Source: Bacillota bacterium
Lineage (GTDB): Bacteria > Bacillota > Limnochordia > Darwinibacteriales > Darwinibacteriaceae
Assembly (NCBI GenBank): GCA_012838305.1
Contig: DUPN01000023.1
Location: forward strand, 1 to 64,000
Reading direction: 5' to 3'
DNA: 64,000 bases
The notes below the pieces were generated by a model. The model saw nothing but the letters and a program-made list of their open reading frames with translations, was not told the origin of the DNA and ran no database searches. The stretch's first letter is position 1. Every line of letters starts with the position of its first letter. Of this stretch, positions 9,605 to 19,965 are shown in pieces. The translations under genes and the position numbers were made by a program.

Positions 9605-9994
9605 TTATCTTGCGCCCCTGCCTCCCCGCTTTGAGTCTTGACTTTTCTTCAGGGCTACTTGCCTCTCATCACTGTCTTTCAAGAACCGCGATAAACGTTC
9701 CTCAAAATCCACAGGCTGTGCTGCTCTCCTGCGGGGACCGCGACGATCACGTGACGGTGAGGTAGGATTCACCTGTTTAATGGACAGACCAATCTTGCCC
9801 TCGCTCACATTAATGACCTTGACTTTGACGGTGTCATTCTCGTTCAAAAAGTCCTTAATGTCCTTCACGTAAGCATCTGCTACTTCAGAAATGTGGACCA
9901 AACCGGTTTTTCCATTGGGGAGTTCGACGAAAGCACCAAAGTTGGTTATTCCGGTAACCTTCCCTTCGACAATATTGCCGACATCAATTGACAT
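9605..9994 (-). CDS. yabR: S1 RNA-binding domain protein (YabR-like)
   Basis: 'VGNIVEGKVTGITNFGAFVELPNGKTGLVHISEVADAYVKDIKDFLNENDTVKVKVI'; adjacent to divIC/yabQ/yabP as in B. subtilis. ATG at 9994. Confidence 0.85.
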   Translation of the reverse strand: MSIDVGNIVEGKVTGITNFGAFVELPNGKTGLVHISEVADAYVKDIKDFLNENDTVKVKVINVSEGKIGLSIKQVNPTSPSRDRRGPRRRAAQPVDFEERLSRFLKDSDERQVALKKSQDSKRGGRGAR

Positions 9995-10080
9995 ACGTTG
10001 AAAAATTCCTCCTCTTGGATTTTGCGTTGCAGGGCACGCGACTATCATATATTATATATTATCAGGACTTTTGTGTCAAA

Positions 10081-10398
10081 TTATCGTTTCTCCACGTCCC
10101 TTTCGATATCGCCAGAGAAGGTTTCCGACACACGATACACCACTTCACCCGGTTTCACCAGGCCCAATTGCTCCCTGGCCACCCGTTCCACATTCTCAGG
10201 AGACTTCCATTCTTCAATCTCCCGCTCCAGATCCTCCTTACGCATCTCCAGCACGACCAGGCGTTTTTCCAGCGCGTCGATCTCCTGCCGCAGCCGGTAA
10301 TTGGCCACAGCATTCTTGGCAAAGCTAAAGCCAACCCACAAGACCAGGAGTAAAAGCAAAATCCGCCCAGGTTTTATTTTCCCGCGTTTTTTCGCCAT
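10081..10398 (-). CDS. divIC: Septum formation initiator (DivIC/FtsB family)
   Basis: Single TM then coiled coil 'LRQEIDALEKRLVVLEMRKEDLEREIEEWKSPENVERVAREQLGLVKPGEVVYRV'. Confidence 0.85.
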   Translation of the reverse strand: MAKKRGKIKPGRILLLLLVLWVGFSFAKNAVANYRLRQEIDALEKRLVVLEMRKEDLEREIEEWKSPENVERVAREQLGLVKPGEVVYRVSETFSGDIERDVEKR

Positions 10399-10466
10399 GT
10401 CCCATCTTCCCTCCCTGGGTAGTTCATTCACCCTCCTTGGGAATTCTCCTGCAGGATTTCCCCTCT

Positions 10467-10937
10467 TCATTTTCTCCAGCGCAGCCGGGGCCTAAAGCGC
10501 CAGCTTCTCTTGGTGCCCCCCAGGGGTTTGCTCCTGTGGGACCAGCTGAAGCGCACTTCCTGAATGAGCAGGATGGGAAAGGAACCGAGCCAAACCAGAA
10601 AGGAAATGAGCATGCTCACGAGCTGTCCCAAAACTTGCACCAGCCAGATCAGGAAGGAAATGACCATGCTGCTCAGGAGCAGACGATAGAAAAAGAAGCC
10701 CAGTGCCAGGCCGATAAAGACATAGCCCCGCAAGGCACCCCAGTTGGCTAAGATCAGATAGAGAATGAGAATCGGCGTGGCCAAAGCCCAAAAGAGAATG
10801 TCCAAAAGAGGTGTGCTAAAACAGCCTGGACGAAGCAAGCCACGAATCACCCGAAAGAGATCAAAGAGGAGTCCAAGGGATACACCAGCTAGAAGCACAA
10901 TTCCAAAGGCATAGAGCTGCGTGCCCAAAGGTTCCAT
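10467..10937 (-). CDS. yabQ: YabQ-like spore cortex biosynthesis membrane protein
   Basis: 'FGIVLLAGVSLGLLFDLFRVIRG' and position between yabP and divIC. Confidence 0.75.
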   Translation of the reverse strand: MEPLGTQLYAFGIVLLAGVSLGLLFDLFRVIRGLLRPGCFSTPLLDILFWALATPILILYLILANWGALRGYVFIGLALGFFFYRLLLSSMVISFLIWLVQVLGQLVSMLISFLVWLGSFPILLIQEVRFSWSHRSKPLGGTKRSWRFRPRLRWRK

Positions 10938-10959
10938 GTCAGACACCACCCTTTTGGCC

Positions 10960-11244
10960 CTATTTAAACAGTCTAGCCAGCAAACCCCGACTCCGCTTGG
11001 CCAGCGAATCTCCTAAATACTCTATGGAAGCCACGTATCCGCTGACGAAGAGGTTTCCTTTCTCTAAGTTCAGTTCCTTAATGTGCAGGTCGTCTCCTTG
11101 GACCACAAGACCCCCTAATTCCGTTTCCAGAACAATCTCCCGTTCATCAAAGCTCTCCACATGTATGACGCCGTCCAGTGTCAGGCGCTCCCGTTCGGCC
11201 AAAACCAGCTGGTGGCGGACATTGCTGACTCGCTTGTCATCCAT
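10960..11244 (-). CDS. yabP: YabP sporulation protein
   Basis: 'RHQLVLAERERLTLDGVIHVESFDEREIVLETELGGLVVQGDDLHIKELNLEKGNLFVSGYVASIEY'. Confidence 0.9.
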   Translation of the reverse strand: MDDKRVSNVRHQLVLAERERLTLDGVIHVESFDEREIVLETELGGLVVQGDDLHIKELNLEKGNLFVSGYVASIEYLGDSLAKRSRGLLARLFK

Positions 11245-11306
11245 TTGCGCTACCTCCCTGCCTAAGCGTGTTACCACATTCTATGCAGAAGGTAGCCAAG
11301 TTAGAA

Positions 11307-12266
11307 TCAGTCGTATATTTTCCGGATCTCCACATCGGCGAAGAAGGTTTTGACGATCTCTTCCGGGTTTTTGCCCTCCTGGGCCAGCATAAAGGCGTCC
11401 CATTGGCTCAAGCCCACCCCATGGCCGTAGCCGGTGCCGGTGATGGTCAGAGTCCCGTCGGCGAAGTTGAAGTCCCTGACCAATGTCGATTTCATCTTGG
11501 TTGAATCCACGGCCAAGCGGAACTCAGGACCCGTAATGGTCTGTTCACCCTCGCTCCCGGTCACCGTGATTTGGGTAATACGCTCGGTGGGACCTCGCTC
11601 GGTGATTTCCACGCTTTGGATCGCCCCCACATTAAGGCCCGCCTGGGCCAGGAGATTCCTCAGTTCATCGGCACTGTATTGCGCTGTCCATTCCTTAACA
11701 TCTGCAGGGACATGTTCATTGGGAGGCAAAGTAACGCTGGCGGTAAAGGGGGGTTCCTCTTCCTGGTAATCCAGCCCTTCCTTGGCCCGGGCCGTAATGC
11801 CCCCCGAATAGGCATGAAACCAACCTCGTACAAAACGATTGTCATAGGTCATCACCTCACCCCGGGTCATTTCCACCCCCTGCTTAATATCCTCGGTGAC
11901 AGCGTCAGGATTGAAGGCCTGGGTTTCCTGGATAGAGGTGGACACATCGGCGCCGTATTTGTCCTTTACACCGCCTGAGGCGATAAAGTCCATGGTGAAA
12001 CTGCGGGCAAAGATGGCCTGGGCTGCATAGGCTTCCACGGGCCAGTCGGGAAACATCTCACCCGCCACCACCCCGGCCAGGTATTCCTCGAGCATCATTT
12101 CCTGGATCTGACCGGTTTCATTGATGTACACGGACAACTGGGGTTCTTTCTCCAATTCCCGCACGATATTGCGGTCATCTCCCGACCAACTGATCAAAAG
12201 CGTCACGCTGGCAATGGCCACAAGCAGCAACCCGAGTACAACTGCACGATTATTCTTGAAGGTCAT
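11307..12266 (-). CDS. spoIID: SpoIID/LytB-type stage II sporulation protein D
   Basis: 'LEEYLAGVVAGEMFPDWPVEAYAAQAIFARSFT' and 'GTGYGHGVGLSQWDAFMLAQEGKNPEEIVKTFF'. Confidence 0.9.
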   Translation of the reverse strand: MTFKNNRAVVLGLLLVAIASVTLLISWSGDDRNIVRELEKEPQLSVYINETGQIQEMMLEEYLAGVVAGEMFPDWPVEAYAAQAIFARSFTMDFIASGGVKDKYGADVSTSIQETQAFNPDAVTEDIKQGVEMTRGEVMTYDNRFVRGWFHAYSGGITARAKEGLDYQEEEPPFTASVTLPPNEHVPADVKEWTAQYSADELRNLLAQAGLNVGAIQSVEITERGPTERITQITVTGSEGEQTITGPEFRLAVDSTKMKSTLVRDFNFADGTLTITGTGYGHGVGLSQWDAFMLAQEGKNPEEIVKTFFADVEIRKIYD

Positions 12267-12434
12267 GGGAAGTCTCCTTCGGTTTTTTTATAGTGTCACC
12301 AAAAAAATGGGCAAAAATCGCTGAAAGGGCGGCTAATATTCAACTTTTCGGGGAAAATATTACCACTGTTAGCAGGAGAACTCGAATAATCCTAGAATTA
12401 CTGGGTATATTTCCACCTTAAAGGAGGTTTATTT

Positions 12435-12713
12435 GTGAACAAGGCAGAGTTGATCGCTAGTGTTGCCGAAAAATCTGGGATGACGAAAAAGGCAGCAGGT
12501 GACGCTGTAGAAGCCGTTTTTGCAGCTATTTCCGAAACCTTGGGCAAAGAAGAGAAAGTGACCATCGTTGGCTTTGGTACCTTTGAAGTAAGAGATCGTC
12601 AAGCACGCAAGGGCGTAAACCCCTCCACCGGAGAAGAAATCATGATTCCCGCTACGAAGGTTCCCGCCTTCAAACCTGGCAAATCGCTCCGGGAAGTCGT
12701 AGCTCCTAAGTAA
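12435..12713 (+). CDS. HU family DNA-binding protein
   Basis: 'MNKAELIASVAEKSGMTKKAAGDAVEAVF...GFGTFEVRDRQARKGVNPSTGEEIMIPATKVPAFKPGKSLREVV'. Confidence 0.97.
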   Translation: MNKAELIASVAEKSGMTKKAAGDAVEAVFAAISETLGKEEKVTIVGFGTFEVRDRQARKGVNPSTGEEIMIPATKVPAFKPGKSLREVVAPK

Positions 12714-12730
12714 GAAAACGTCTTTTCACC

Positions 12731-12750
12731 GCCCCCTCTAGGGGGCTTTT
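12731..12750 (+). terminator. Terminator downstream of HU gene
   Basis: GCCCCCTCTAGGGGGCTTTT. Confidence 0.75.
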
Positions 12751-12776
12751 CTACTTTATCGAAGGGGGTCCCCTCC

Positions 12777-13583
12777 ATGACCTGGTCTAATCTGCTGCAA
12801 ATCATTGCTAAACTGCGTTCTCCAGAAGGCTGCCCCTGGGATCGGGAACAGACCCATGCCAGCCTGAAACGGTTCCTGCTGGAAGAGAGTTATGAGCTCT
12901 TTGAAGCCATCGATCAAGAAGATGCCCAGTCCATCAAGGATGAGCTTGGCGATGTGCTTCTGCAGGTTCTGCTCCACGCCCAAATTGCCCAGGAAGACGA
13001 GGCGTTTACCATGGACGATGTAGTCACCAACCTCAGCGAAAAACTGGTGCGCCGTCACCCCCATGTCTTCGGCGGCACTCCCTGGGGAAGGCCCGTCCAT
13101 GCAGAAACCCCGGCAGACGTGGTAAAAACCTGGGATGCGGTGAAGAAAACAGAGGATATCTCCGAGGAGCGAGTGTCTGTCCTGGACGGGGTTCCCAAGG
13201 TGTTCCCGGCCCTGATGCGGGCTGAAAAAATCCAGAAAAAAGCAGCCAAAGTCGGCTTTGACTGGGATCAAACGGCGGATGTTCTACAGAAGGTCCACGA
13301 GGAGCTCGGGGAACTGGAAGCAGCCATCGAAGGGGGAGTCCCAAGGGACCTAGAGGAAGAATTGGGCGATCTGCTCTTTGCCGCGGTCAACCTATCCCGT
13401 TTCCTCAAGGTGGATCCAGAATTCGCTTTGGAGAAGGCTACAGCGAAATTCACGGAACGTTTCCACCTGGTGGAAGCCTATGCCCGGGAAGAGCAGCTGA
13501 ACTTGGCTGAACTGAGCCTAGAGGAGCTCGATGCGCTCTGGGATCGGGCCAAGGATCACTTGGGCAAAAAACCCCAGTTCTGA
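12777..13583 (+). CDS. mazG: Nucleoside triphosphate pyrophosphohydrolase MazG
   Basis: 'LRSPEGCPWDREQTHASLKRFLLEESYELFEAI' and second MazG domain 'VHEELGELEAAI...LEEELGDLLFAAVNLSRF'. Confidence 0.95.
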   Translation: MTWSNLLQIIAKLRSPEGCPWDREQTHASLKRFLLEESYELFEAIDQEDAQSIKDELGDVLLQVLLHAQIAQEDEAFTMDDVVTNLSEKLVRRHPHVFGGTPWGRPVHAETPADVVKTWDAVKKTEDISEERVSVLDGVPKVFPALMRAEKIQKKAAKVGFDWDQTADVLQKVHEELGELEAAIEGGVPRDLEEELGDLLFAAVNLSRFLKVDPEFALEKATAKFTERFHLVEAYAREEQLNLAELSLEELDALWDRAKDHLGKKPQF

Positions 13584-15154
13584 AGCCAGCGTCCCAGGGG
13601 CTTACCTACACCAGGTATCAGATGCAGATCCCGGAGAGTAAAGCTCCCCCAGATCATGGTCAGAAGCAGGTAGAGGATCAGGCCGGATGTCAGAGCCAGG
13701 AGGCTGGCTGCACTACTTGGCAGATAGCGGGCTAAGCTGTCCTGGAGGAGGTACATCAAGAGACTGGTGCCTGCAGCGGCCAGAGCGGGATAGAGCAGGG
13801 ACTGGCGCAAGCTGATCGCCTTGCCCACCTGGCGAAAGACGGAGACCAGGTTGAGCAGGGCCACCAGCGCCCAGGCCAGACTGGTGCTCCAGGCAGCCCC
13901 GAGAATGCCCAACCGGGGCTGGGCCAGCAAAACATAATTCAGGGCGAATTTGACCACCACACCAAGGAACAAATGCAAAACGGGAAGCCGCATCTCCCCC
14001 AGGCCCTGCAAAATGCCTGTACTCGCCTGAATAAGACCCAGGGTGATGGTGCCCAGGGCCAGGATGCGCAAGGGCGCGGCTACCTGGCCGTAGCCAAAGA
14101 GCATCCGGCTTAAAGGTTCTGCCAAGACGTAAAGGGCGGCACAGGACGGAATACCGAAGATCAGGGCAATGCGCAAAGCCTCCTGGCTGCGGTAACGGAC
14201 AAGCTTCCGGCTTTGCAGCACCCAGGCCTCAGTAATGGCCGGCACTAAACTGGTGGCCAGGGCCACTGTGACAATATTGGGGAACTGGGAGAGAGTCAGA
14301 GCCATGCCCAGGTGCCCCAAACCTTCCCGAATGCTCTCGGCGGAAAATCCAGCCGCCTGCATACGCAAGGGTATGAGCATACTGTCGGCGAGCTGCATCA
14401 CGGGCCAAAGCACTGTGGCCACAACCGCCGGTACGGCCAGGAAGACAAGCTTGCTGGCGATCTCCCAGACAGGTTCGGACTTTGGAATCGGCCTTCTACG
14501 GGGGATCGCCGCCAGGAGGAAGTCTCTCTGGCGGATATAAAAGGCGAAAAGGACGAACCAGCCCGTGAATTCGCCGATGATAAAGCCCCAGGCAATCCCC
14601 GTCACGGCCATTTCGATTCCCCTGGGCCTCAAAGACAGGCTGATCAGGACGGTCGCTGCCACCCGCACCACCTGGTCCGCCACTTGGGCCAGGGCTGTGG
14701 GAGTCATGCACTGCAGTCCCTGGAAGAAACCCCGCAAAGCAGCGCTTAAGGCCAAAAAAAGACAGGCTGGCCCCAAGAGGGCCAAGGTCTTGGTTACCCC
14801 CAGGTCCTTGGCAAAGGTGGCCGCTAGCCAGTTGGCTCCCAGAAGCAGGGCTAAAGCGACTGTTCCCCCTGTACACAGCATCAATCCCGCTCCGACGCGG
14901 AACACCCGCACTACATCCTGCCTGGATCCCAGGGCAACTTGCTCCGCGATCAGCTTAGAGATGGCCACAGGCATGCCCCCAATGGCGATCACGGCAGCAA
15001 AATAATGAATGGGCTTCACAAGTTGGTACAAGCCCATTCCATCATCATATATAAGGCGGGGTAAGACCACCATGTAGACAAGGCCAATCACCCTGCTGAC
15101 TAGGCTGGCCAGGGTTAAGATAACTGCACCGCGTAAGAAAGACTCCTTTGTCAT
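13556..15154 (-). CDS. spoVB: Polysaccharide/lipid flippase of MOP superfamily, SpoVB-like
   Basis: 14-TM-type protein; 'GAVILTLASLVSRVIGLVYMVVLPRLIYDDGMGLYQL'; adjacent to spoVT and mazG as in B. subtilis yabM. Confidence 0.8.
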   Translation of the reverse strand: MTKESFLRGAVILTLASLVSRVIGLVYMVVLPRLIYDDGMGLYQLVKPIHYFAAVIAIGGMPVAISKLIAEQVALGSRQDVVRVFRVGAGLMLCTGGTVALALLLGANWLAATFAKDLGVTKTLALLGPACLFLALSAALRGFFQGLQCMTPTALAQVADQVVRVAATVLISLSLRPRGIEMAVTGIAWGFIIGEFTGWFVLFAFYIRQRDFLLAAIPRRRPIPKSEPVWEIASKLVFLAVPAVVATVLWPVMQLADSMLIPLRMQAAGFSAESIREGLGHLGMALTLSQFPNIVTVALATSLVPAITEAWVLQSRKLVRYRSQEALRIALIFGIPSCAALYVLAEPLSRMLFGYGQVAAPLRILALGTITLGLIQASTGILQGLGEMRLPVLHLFLGVVVKFALNYVLLAQPRLGILGAAWSTSLAWALVALLNLVSVFRQVGKAISLRQSLLYPALAAAGTSLLMYLLQDSLARYLPSSAASLLALTSGLILYLLLTMIWGSFTLRDLHLIPGVGKPLGRWLQNWGFLPK

Positions 15155-15229
15155 AGCCCTTCGTCCCTTCCCTCTTCATGCTTACGCAGGGAAGGTGCGG
15201 GTTATGAGGAGTCCTCCCTCTTTATTTTC

Positions 15230-15769
15230 CTATTGCTCCATCTGTTTCGCTAAAAAGCCTGCGGCTGTCTCGCAAAGCTTGATTTCCAGTTCACCCAATT
15301 GGCGATTCGTTTCGTTAGTACCCAAGATCACAGCCCCAATTGGGTCTCCTTCGGAAATAATGGGGGCAATCACCTGCATGGCGAAATCCCATTCTTCCTC
15401 CTGGGGATGATCACCTTTCTTCGTTGTCATGGTGCGCCGCGACTCCATGGCCTGTTCCACCACGGCCACAACAGCTTTATCCATCCACTGCTTTTTGGGG
15501 GCCCCTGAAATGGCCACTACAGCATCTCGGTCTGTGATGATGGCAACGTGGCCTGTCGTCTCATACAAAGAATCCGAATACTCCTGGGCAAAATCTCCCA
15601 ATTCGCCAATGGGGGAATACTTCTTCAAAATGACTTCACCGTCTCGATCGACGAAGATCTCCAAGGGATCACCTTCGCGAATGCGCAACGTGCGGCGTAT
15701 TTCTTTGGGGATGACTACACGTCCAAGATCGTCGATGCGTCGAACTATTCCAGTTGCTTTCAATGTCAC
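15230..15769 (-). CDS. spoVT: Stage V sporulation protein T, AbrB-type regulator
   Basis: 'MTLKATGIVRRIDDLGRVVIPKEIRRTLRIREGDPLEIFVDRDGEVILKKYSPIGEL' plus C-terminal GAF-like region. Confidence 0.95.
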   Translation of the reverse strand: MTLKATGIVRRIDDLGRVVIPKEIRRTLRIREGDPLEIFVDRDGEVILKKYSPIGELGDFAQEYSDSLYETTGHVAIITDRDAVVAISGAPKKQWMDKAVVAVVEQAMESRRTMTTKKGDHPQEEEWDFAMQVIAPIISEGDPIGAVILGTNETNRQLGELEIKLCETAAGFLAKQMEQ

Positions 15770-15819
15770 ACCCCTCTCCTAAGTTAGCTTGGGGTTAGTA
15801 TTAACGCCTGGGATCACTT

Positions 15820-18800
15820 TTATTCACTGAGGCAAGCAGCTAATACCTCTGCTAGAAAAGCTAACGCCTGCTGATCGTCCTTGTCCTTTTCCACCAACAA
15901 TTGCCCCACTCGCCCATGGCGATAGGAGATCTTTCCTCTGTACTTCCCGTGCAGTGCTGCGTACTTGTGGGCGTCAATGGCCAGCCCCTCCAAAAACTTG
16001 AGCTGAAAGCGGCTGCCCCTGACCACAATGCTCCCCAGACCTAGGAAACGGGCCAGCACTTTGATCCTGGCAATCTGCAGCAGATTGCGGGCCGCATCGG
16101 GCAGATCGCCGAAACGGTCCTGGAATTCCTCCTCCAGATCGTCACAGGCCTCCAGGGAGTCCAGGGCGATAATTTTTTGGTAGAGACCGACCTTCTGCGC
16201 GGGGTCTGAGACATAGGTATCATCGATATAGGCATCGATCTGCAGATCCAGGACCGGGTTAGGCGGAACTGCCTTTTCTTCCCCTTTCAGTTGGGAAATG
16301 GCATCTTCCAGCAGTTTGCAGTAGAGTTCAAAACCCACAGCGGCAATAAAGCCGTGCTGCTCTGGACCTAGCAGGTTGCCTGCGCCCCGGATCTCCAAAT
16401 CCCGCATGGCAATGCGGATGCCCGAACCGAGCTCCGTGAACTCCTTAATGGCGGCCAGGCGCTTTTCCGCATCTTCCGTGAGGATTTTGTCCTTGCGATG
16501 GGTGAAGTAGGCATAGGCTACCCGATTGGTGCGTCCGACCCGCCCCCGCAGCTGATAGAGCTGGGCTAGGCCCAAGTAATCGGCATTATCGACGATCAGG
16601 GTGTTCACATTGCCAATATCCATGCCCGTCTCAATGATGGTTGTGCAAAGCAGGACGTCAAACTCTCCATGGTAAAAGTCGAGCATCACCCGCTCCAAGA
16701 CGGTCTCGTCCATCTGCCCGTGAGCAATGGCGATACGGGCCTCCGGCACGAGCTGGGCCAGATCCCGGTAGACATAATCAATGGATTGGACACGATTATG
16801 CACAAAGTAGACCTGGCCCTGCCTGGCCAACTCACGCAAAATCGCCTGACGAATGAGCTGCGGATCATATTCCACCACATAGGTGCGGATGGGGTAGCGA
16901 TCCTCCGGGGGTGTCTCGATCACACTCATATCCCGCACCCCAACCATGGCCATGTGCAGCGTACGGGGGATGGGCGTGGCTGAGAGGGTTAAGACATCCA
17001 CACTGGTACTGAGCTCCTTGAGCCTTTCCTTCTGGGCTACTCCAAAACGCTGCTCCTCATCGACAATAACCAGCCCGATGTCTTTAAAGACCACATCCCG
17101 GGACAACAGACGGTGGGTCCCAATAATCACATCGACGGTACCTTTTTTCACCCCCTGCAGGGTCTTGGCGATTTCACTCGGTGACTGAAAGCGGCTCACT
17201 GCGGCAATCTTGATGGGAAAACCTTCGAAACGTTCTTCAAACGTGCGTTGATGCTGCTGGGCCAAGATGGTGGTGGGAACCAAGACAGCCACCTGTTTAC
17301 TGCTGGCCACAGCCTTAAAGGCGGCACGAATGGCCACTTCCGTCTTACCATAGCCCACATCGCCGCAGAGCAGGCGATCCATGGGGCGGGGTTTTTCCAT
17401 ATCCTGCTTAACTGCGGTAATAGCCCGGGTTTGATCCGGAGTCTCCTGATAGGGAAAGGTGTTCTCCAAGTCCCTTTGCCAGGGAGTATCCTCGGGGAAG
17501 GCAAAACCCTGGATGGCTTCCCGCTCGGCATAGAGTTTGATGAGACCCTCGGCCATTTCCTGTACCGATTCTTTGGCCCGCTTTTTGACCCGGGCCCATT
17601 CGTTTCCGCCCAGCTTGGAAAGGCGGGGTGCCCCTTCTTCCATCCCAATATAACGCTGCAGCAGATGAATCTGGTCTGTGGGAACGTAGAGCCGATCCTG
17701 CCCGGCGTAGCGAATATGCAAATAGTCCTTGGAACGATTATCCACCTGCAGAACTTCAATCCCCAGGTACTGGCCGATACCGTGATTGATGTGGACCACA
17801 TAATCGCCGGTCTTGAGTTCCTGGGGCAGAATGCGCAGGCCTTCTTCCACCTTGGCCGGCCTTGGTTTGCTCCTTTGGCGGCCGTAGAGCTCCAGCTCGG
17901 TTAGGACGGCTAATTTAAAGGCGGGGAACTCAAAACCTGTCTCCAGATTGCCCGTGGTAATCACAGAGTTGCCAATTTGCAGCTCCCGCTGAAGTTGATC
18001 CACATAGACGGCGGGAAGATCATCATCCTGGAGCAGTTCGAGGATGCGCCGTCCCCGCTCCTTGGAGGAAACCAGGATCAGAATGCGATAATGCTCTTTG
18101 CGAAGCTGCTTCACGCGGCGCAGCATCCGCTCAATACTGCCCCCGAAATGCTCAGGCATGCGCAGACCCAGGGACATAGAGCGAGGCCCTTCCATCCCGG
18201 TCACCCTTTTGCCTAAAACCGAAAGGTAGATGGGGCTGTAGCTTTGGAATTTCGCCCAGAGTGCATTCCAGTCCCAGAAGAGTTCAGACAGGCTGCTTAA
18301 GATGCGCCCTCCCTTGAGGAGCTGGGCGAAATGTTCGCCGATTTCCATGGAAGTGTTGGTGACAGCTTCTTTGAGGCGAACGGGTTCATCCAGGACCAAC
18401 ATGGTATCGCCGGGCAGATACTCCAGCAGGGTGACAATTTCACCGAAGAACATCTTGTACTGATTCATGCCGGGAAAGTAACCCTGCTGGTCAAAGGCCT
18501 CGAGATGGCGGGCCCCTTGCGCCAGGAGATCATCAGCCTCTTGGGCTAGATCCAGTTTGTGGAGCCTTTCGCTTTGCTTGAGCACCGCCTGCCAAATCGC
18601 TTCCTTGATCGAACCCAGATCGCCGGGATCGTAGATTGTTTCCCTGGCCGCCTTTAAGGTGACCTCCTGCACATTCTCCAGGGACTTTTGGGTGGAAAAG
18701 TCAAACAGGCGCATCGAGTCCACTTCATCTCCGAAGAACTCGATCCGGACCGGATGCTCCAGATGAAACGGTGCCACATCGAGAATTCCTCCGCGAATAC

Positions 18801-19326
18801 TGAACTGGCCCCAGCTCTCCACCAGAGGAACCCGTTCATAGCCCAGGGCTACCAGATCCAGGGCCAGCTGCTCTAAATCCAGGCGGGAGTCAATGTTAAT
18901 TGACAATTCTGACTTCCGTAAGCATTCCGGAGCCAGAAGGCCTTCCAGTAAACTTCCCACCGGAGCTAGAATTATGGTTCCCGGCCGATCTCCTTCCTGC
19001 AGCACTTCCAGCCGGCTGGCCCGCAAATCCAGGGCCGTGAGGGCTTCTTCCTGGGGCATGAGCTCATTGCCTTCCCAAATCAGAATCCTGGCCTCGGGCA
19101 GCAGGCCCGTCAGGTCCGCCGCCAGTCTTTCCGCCTGCATTAAGCTTACTGTCACAATCAGCATCACTCGCTGGGGATCGTAGATGGTACTCAGAAACAG
19201 GGAACGTTGGCCGCCGGACAGGCCGGTAATTAAGTGTCCTTGCTGCGATTTTCCTTGCAGTGCTTGGCGTAGCTGGTCCACATCTTTACTCTGGCGGCAA
19301 AGGTCGACCAAAGCTTGCAGAGACAA
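15820..19326 (-). CDS. mfd: Transcription-repair coupling factor
   Basis: 1168 aa; 'LLCGDVGYGKTEVAIRAAFKA', 'DEEQRFGVAQKERLK', 'TLSATPIPRTLHMAMVGVRDMSVIETPPEDRYP'. Confidence 0.98.
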   Translation of the reverse strand: MSLQALVDLCRQSKDVDQLRQALQGKSQQGHLITGLSGGQRSLFLSTIYDPQRVMLIVTVSLMQAERLAADLTGLLPEARILIWEGNELMPQEEALTALDLRASRLEVLQEGDRPGTIILAPVGSLLEGLLAPECLRKSELSINIDSRLDLEQLALDLVALGYERVPLVESWGQFSIRGGILDVAPFHLEHPVRIEFFGDEVDSMRLFDFSTQKSLENVQEVTLKAARETIYDPGDLGSIKEAIWQAVLKQSERLHKLDLAQEADDLLAQGARHLEAFDQQGYFPGMNQYKMFFGEIVTLLEYLPGDTMLVLDEPVRLKEAVTNTSMEIGEHFAQLLKGGRILSSLSELFWDWNALWAKFQSYSPIYLSVLGKRVTGMEGPRSMSLGLRMPEHFGGSIERMLRRVKQLRKEHYRILILVSSKERGRRILELLQDDDLPAVYVDQLQRELQIGNSVITTGNLETGFEFPAFKLAVLTELELYGRQRSKPRPAKVEEGLRILPQELKTGDYVVHINHGIGQYLGIEVLQVDNRSKDYLHIRYAGQDRLYVPTDQIHLLQRYIGMEEGAPRLSKLGGNEWARVKKRAKESVQEMAEGLIKLYAEREAIQGFAFPEDTPWQRDLENTFPYQETPDQTRAITAVKQDMEKPRPMDRLLCGDVGYGKTEVAIRAAFKAVASSKQVAVLVPTTILAQQHQRTFEERFEGFPIKIAAVSRFQSPSEIAKTLQGVKKGTVDVIIGTHRLLSRDVVFKDIGLVIVDEEQRFGVAQKERLKELSTSVDVLTLSATPIPRTLHMAMVGVRDMSVIETPPEDRYPIRTYVVEYDPQLIRQAILRELARQGQVYFVHNRVQSIDYVYRDLAQLVPEARIAIAHGQMDETVLERVMLDFYHGEFDVLLCTTIIETGMDIGNVNTLIVDNADYLGLAQLYQLRGRVGRTNRVAYAYFTHRKDKILTEDAEKRLAAIKEFTELGSGIRIAMRDLEIRGAGNLLGPEQHGFIAAVGFELYCKLLEDAISQLKGEEKAVPPNPVLDLQIDAYIDDTYVSDPAQKVGLYQKIIALDSLEACDDLEEEFQDRFGDLPDAARNLLQIARIKVLARFLGLGSIVVRGSRFQLKFLEGLAIDAHKYAALHGKYRGKISYRHGRVGQLLVEKDKDDQQALAFLAEVLAACLSE

Positions 19327-19329
19327 TAG

Positions 19330-19932
19330 CTATTCCCCCTCCCCCGGTTGGGTCTGATCCTCGCTGTTTTGCTTACGGTTAAAGTGATTCATGGCCGCAT
19401 CCAGTCCTTCACGAAGCCACATATCCACAGCCTCGGCCCCGCGGCAAACCGCTTCTGTCAATATTCTTGTTTCCTCAACACCCATTCCCTGCAATACATA
19501 GTCGGCTGCACCCATCAAGGGTGGAGGCTGCCCAATGCCCAGTCTGAGACGGGCAAAGGCATCGGTTCCGAGATGCTGAATAATGTCGCTCATCCCCTTA
19601 TGCCCGCCTGAGCTGCCCGATCCTTTGATGCGCAGGGAGCCAGGGGGGAGATCCAGATCATCATAGATAACCATCAGATCGGCGAGATCCAGTTGAAAAA
19701 AATGAACCAGATCCGCCACCGCGCGACCGCTGCGGTTCATGAAGGTCTGGGGCTTAACGAGCATAATCCGCTCGCCCCGCAGATGACCATCGCCCACTTT
19801 CGCCTGGAACTTATGCTTGGTGAGGGCAATCTGCCAGGTTTCGCTAAGACGGTCGACGGTCCAAAAGCCCAGATTATGCCTGGTCTGGGCGTAGCGCAGT
19901 CCTGGATTGCCAAGACCTACTATCACTTTCAA
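19330..19932 (-). CDS. pth: Peptidyl-tRNA hydrolase
   Basis: 'MKVIVGLGNPGLRYAQTRHNLGF', 'KPQTFMNRSG', 'YDDLDLPPGSLRIKGSGSSGGHKGM'. Confidence 0.97.
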   Translation of the reverse strand: MKVIVGLGNPGLRYAQTRHNLGFWTVDRLSETWQIALTKHKFQAKVGDGHLRGERIMLVKPQTFMNRSGRAVADLVHFFQLDLADLMVIYDDLDLPPGSLRIKGSGSSGGHKGMSDIIQHLGTDAFARLRLGIGQPPPLMGAADYVLQGMGVEETRILTEAVCRGAEAVDMWLREGLDAAMNHFNRKQNSEDQTQPGEGE

Positions 19933-19965
19933 AACGCTTTCCTCCTCTACGGGGATCAGAAGAAA

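Noticed and set aside
16669-18549. Long antisense ORFs over mfd and many other genes in the ORF track
   Set aside because: They lie opposite clearly conserved CDSs, have low-complexity or atypical composition and no recognisable domains; typical spurious antisense frames in moderately GC-rich DNA.
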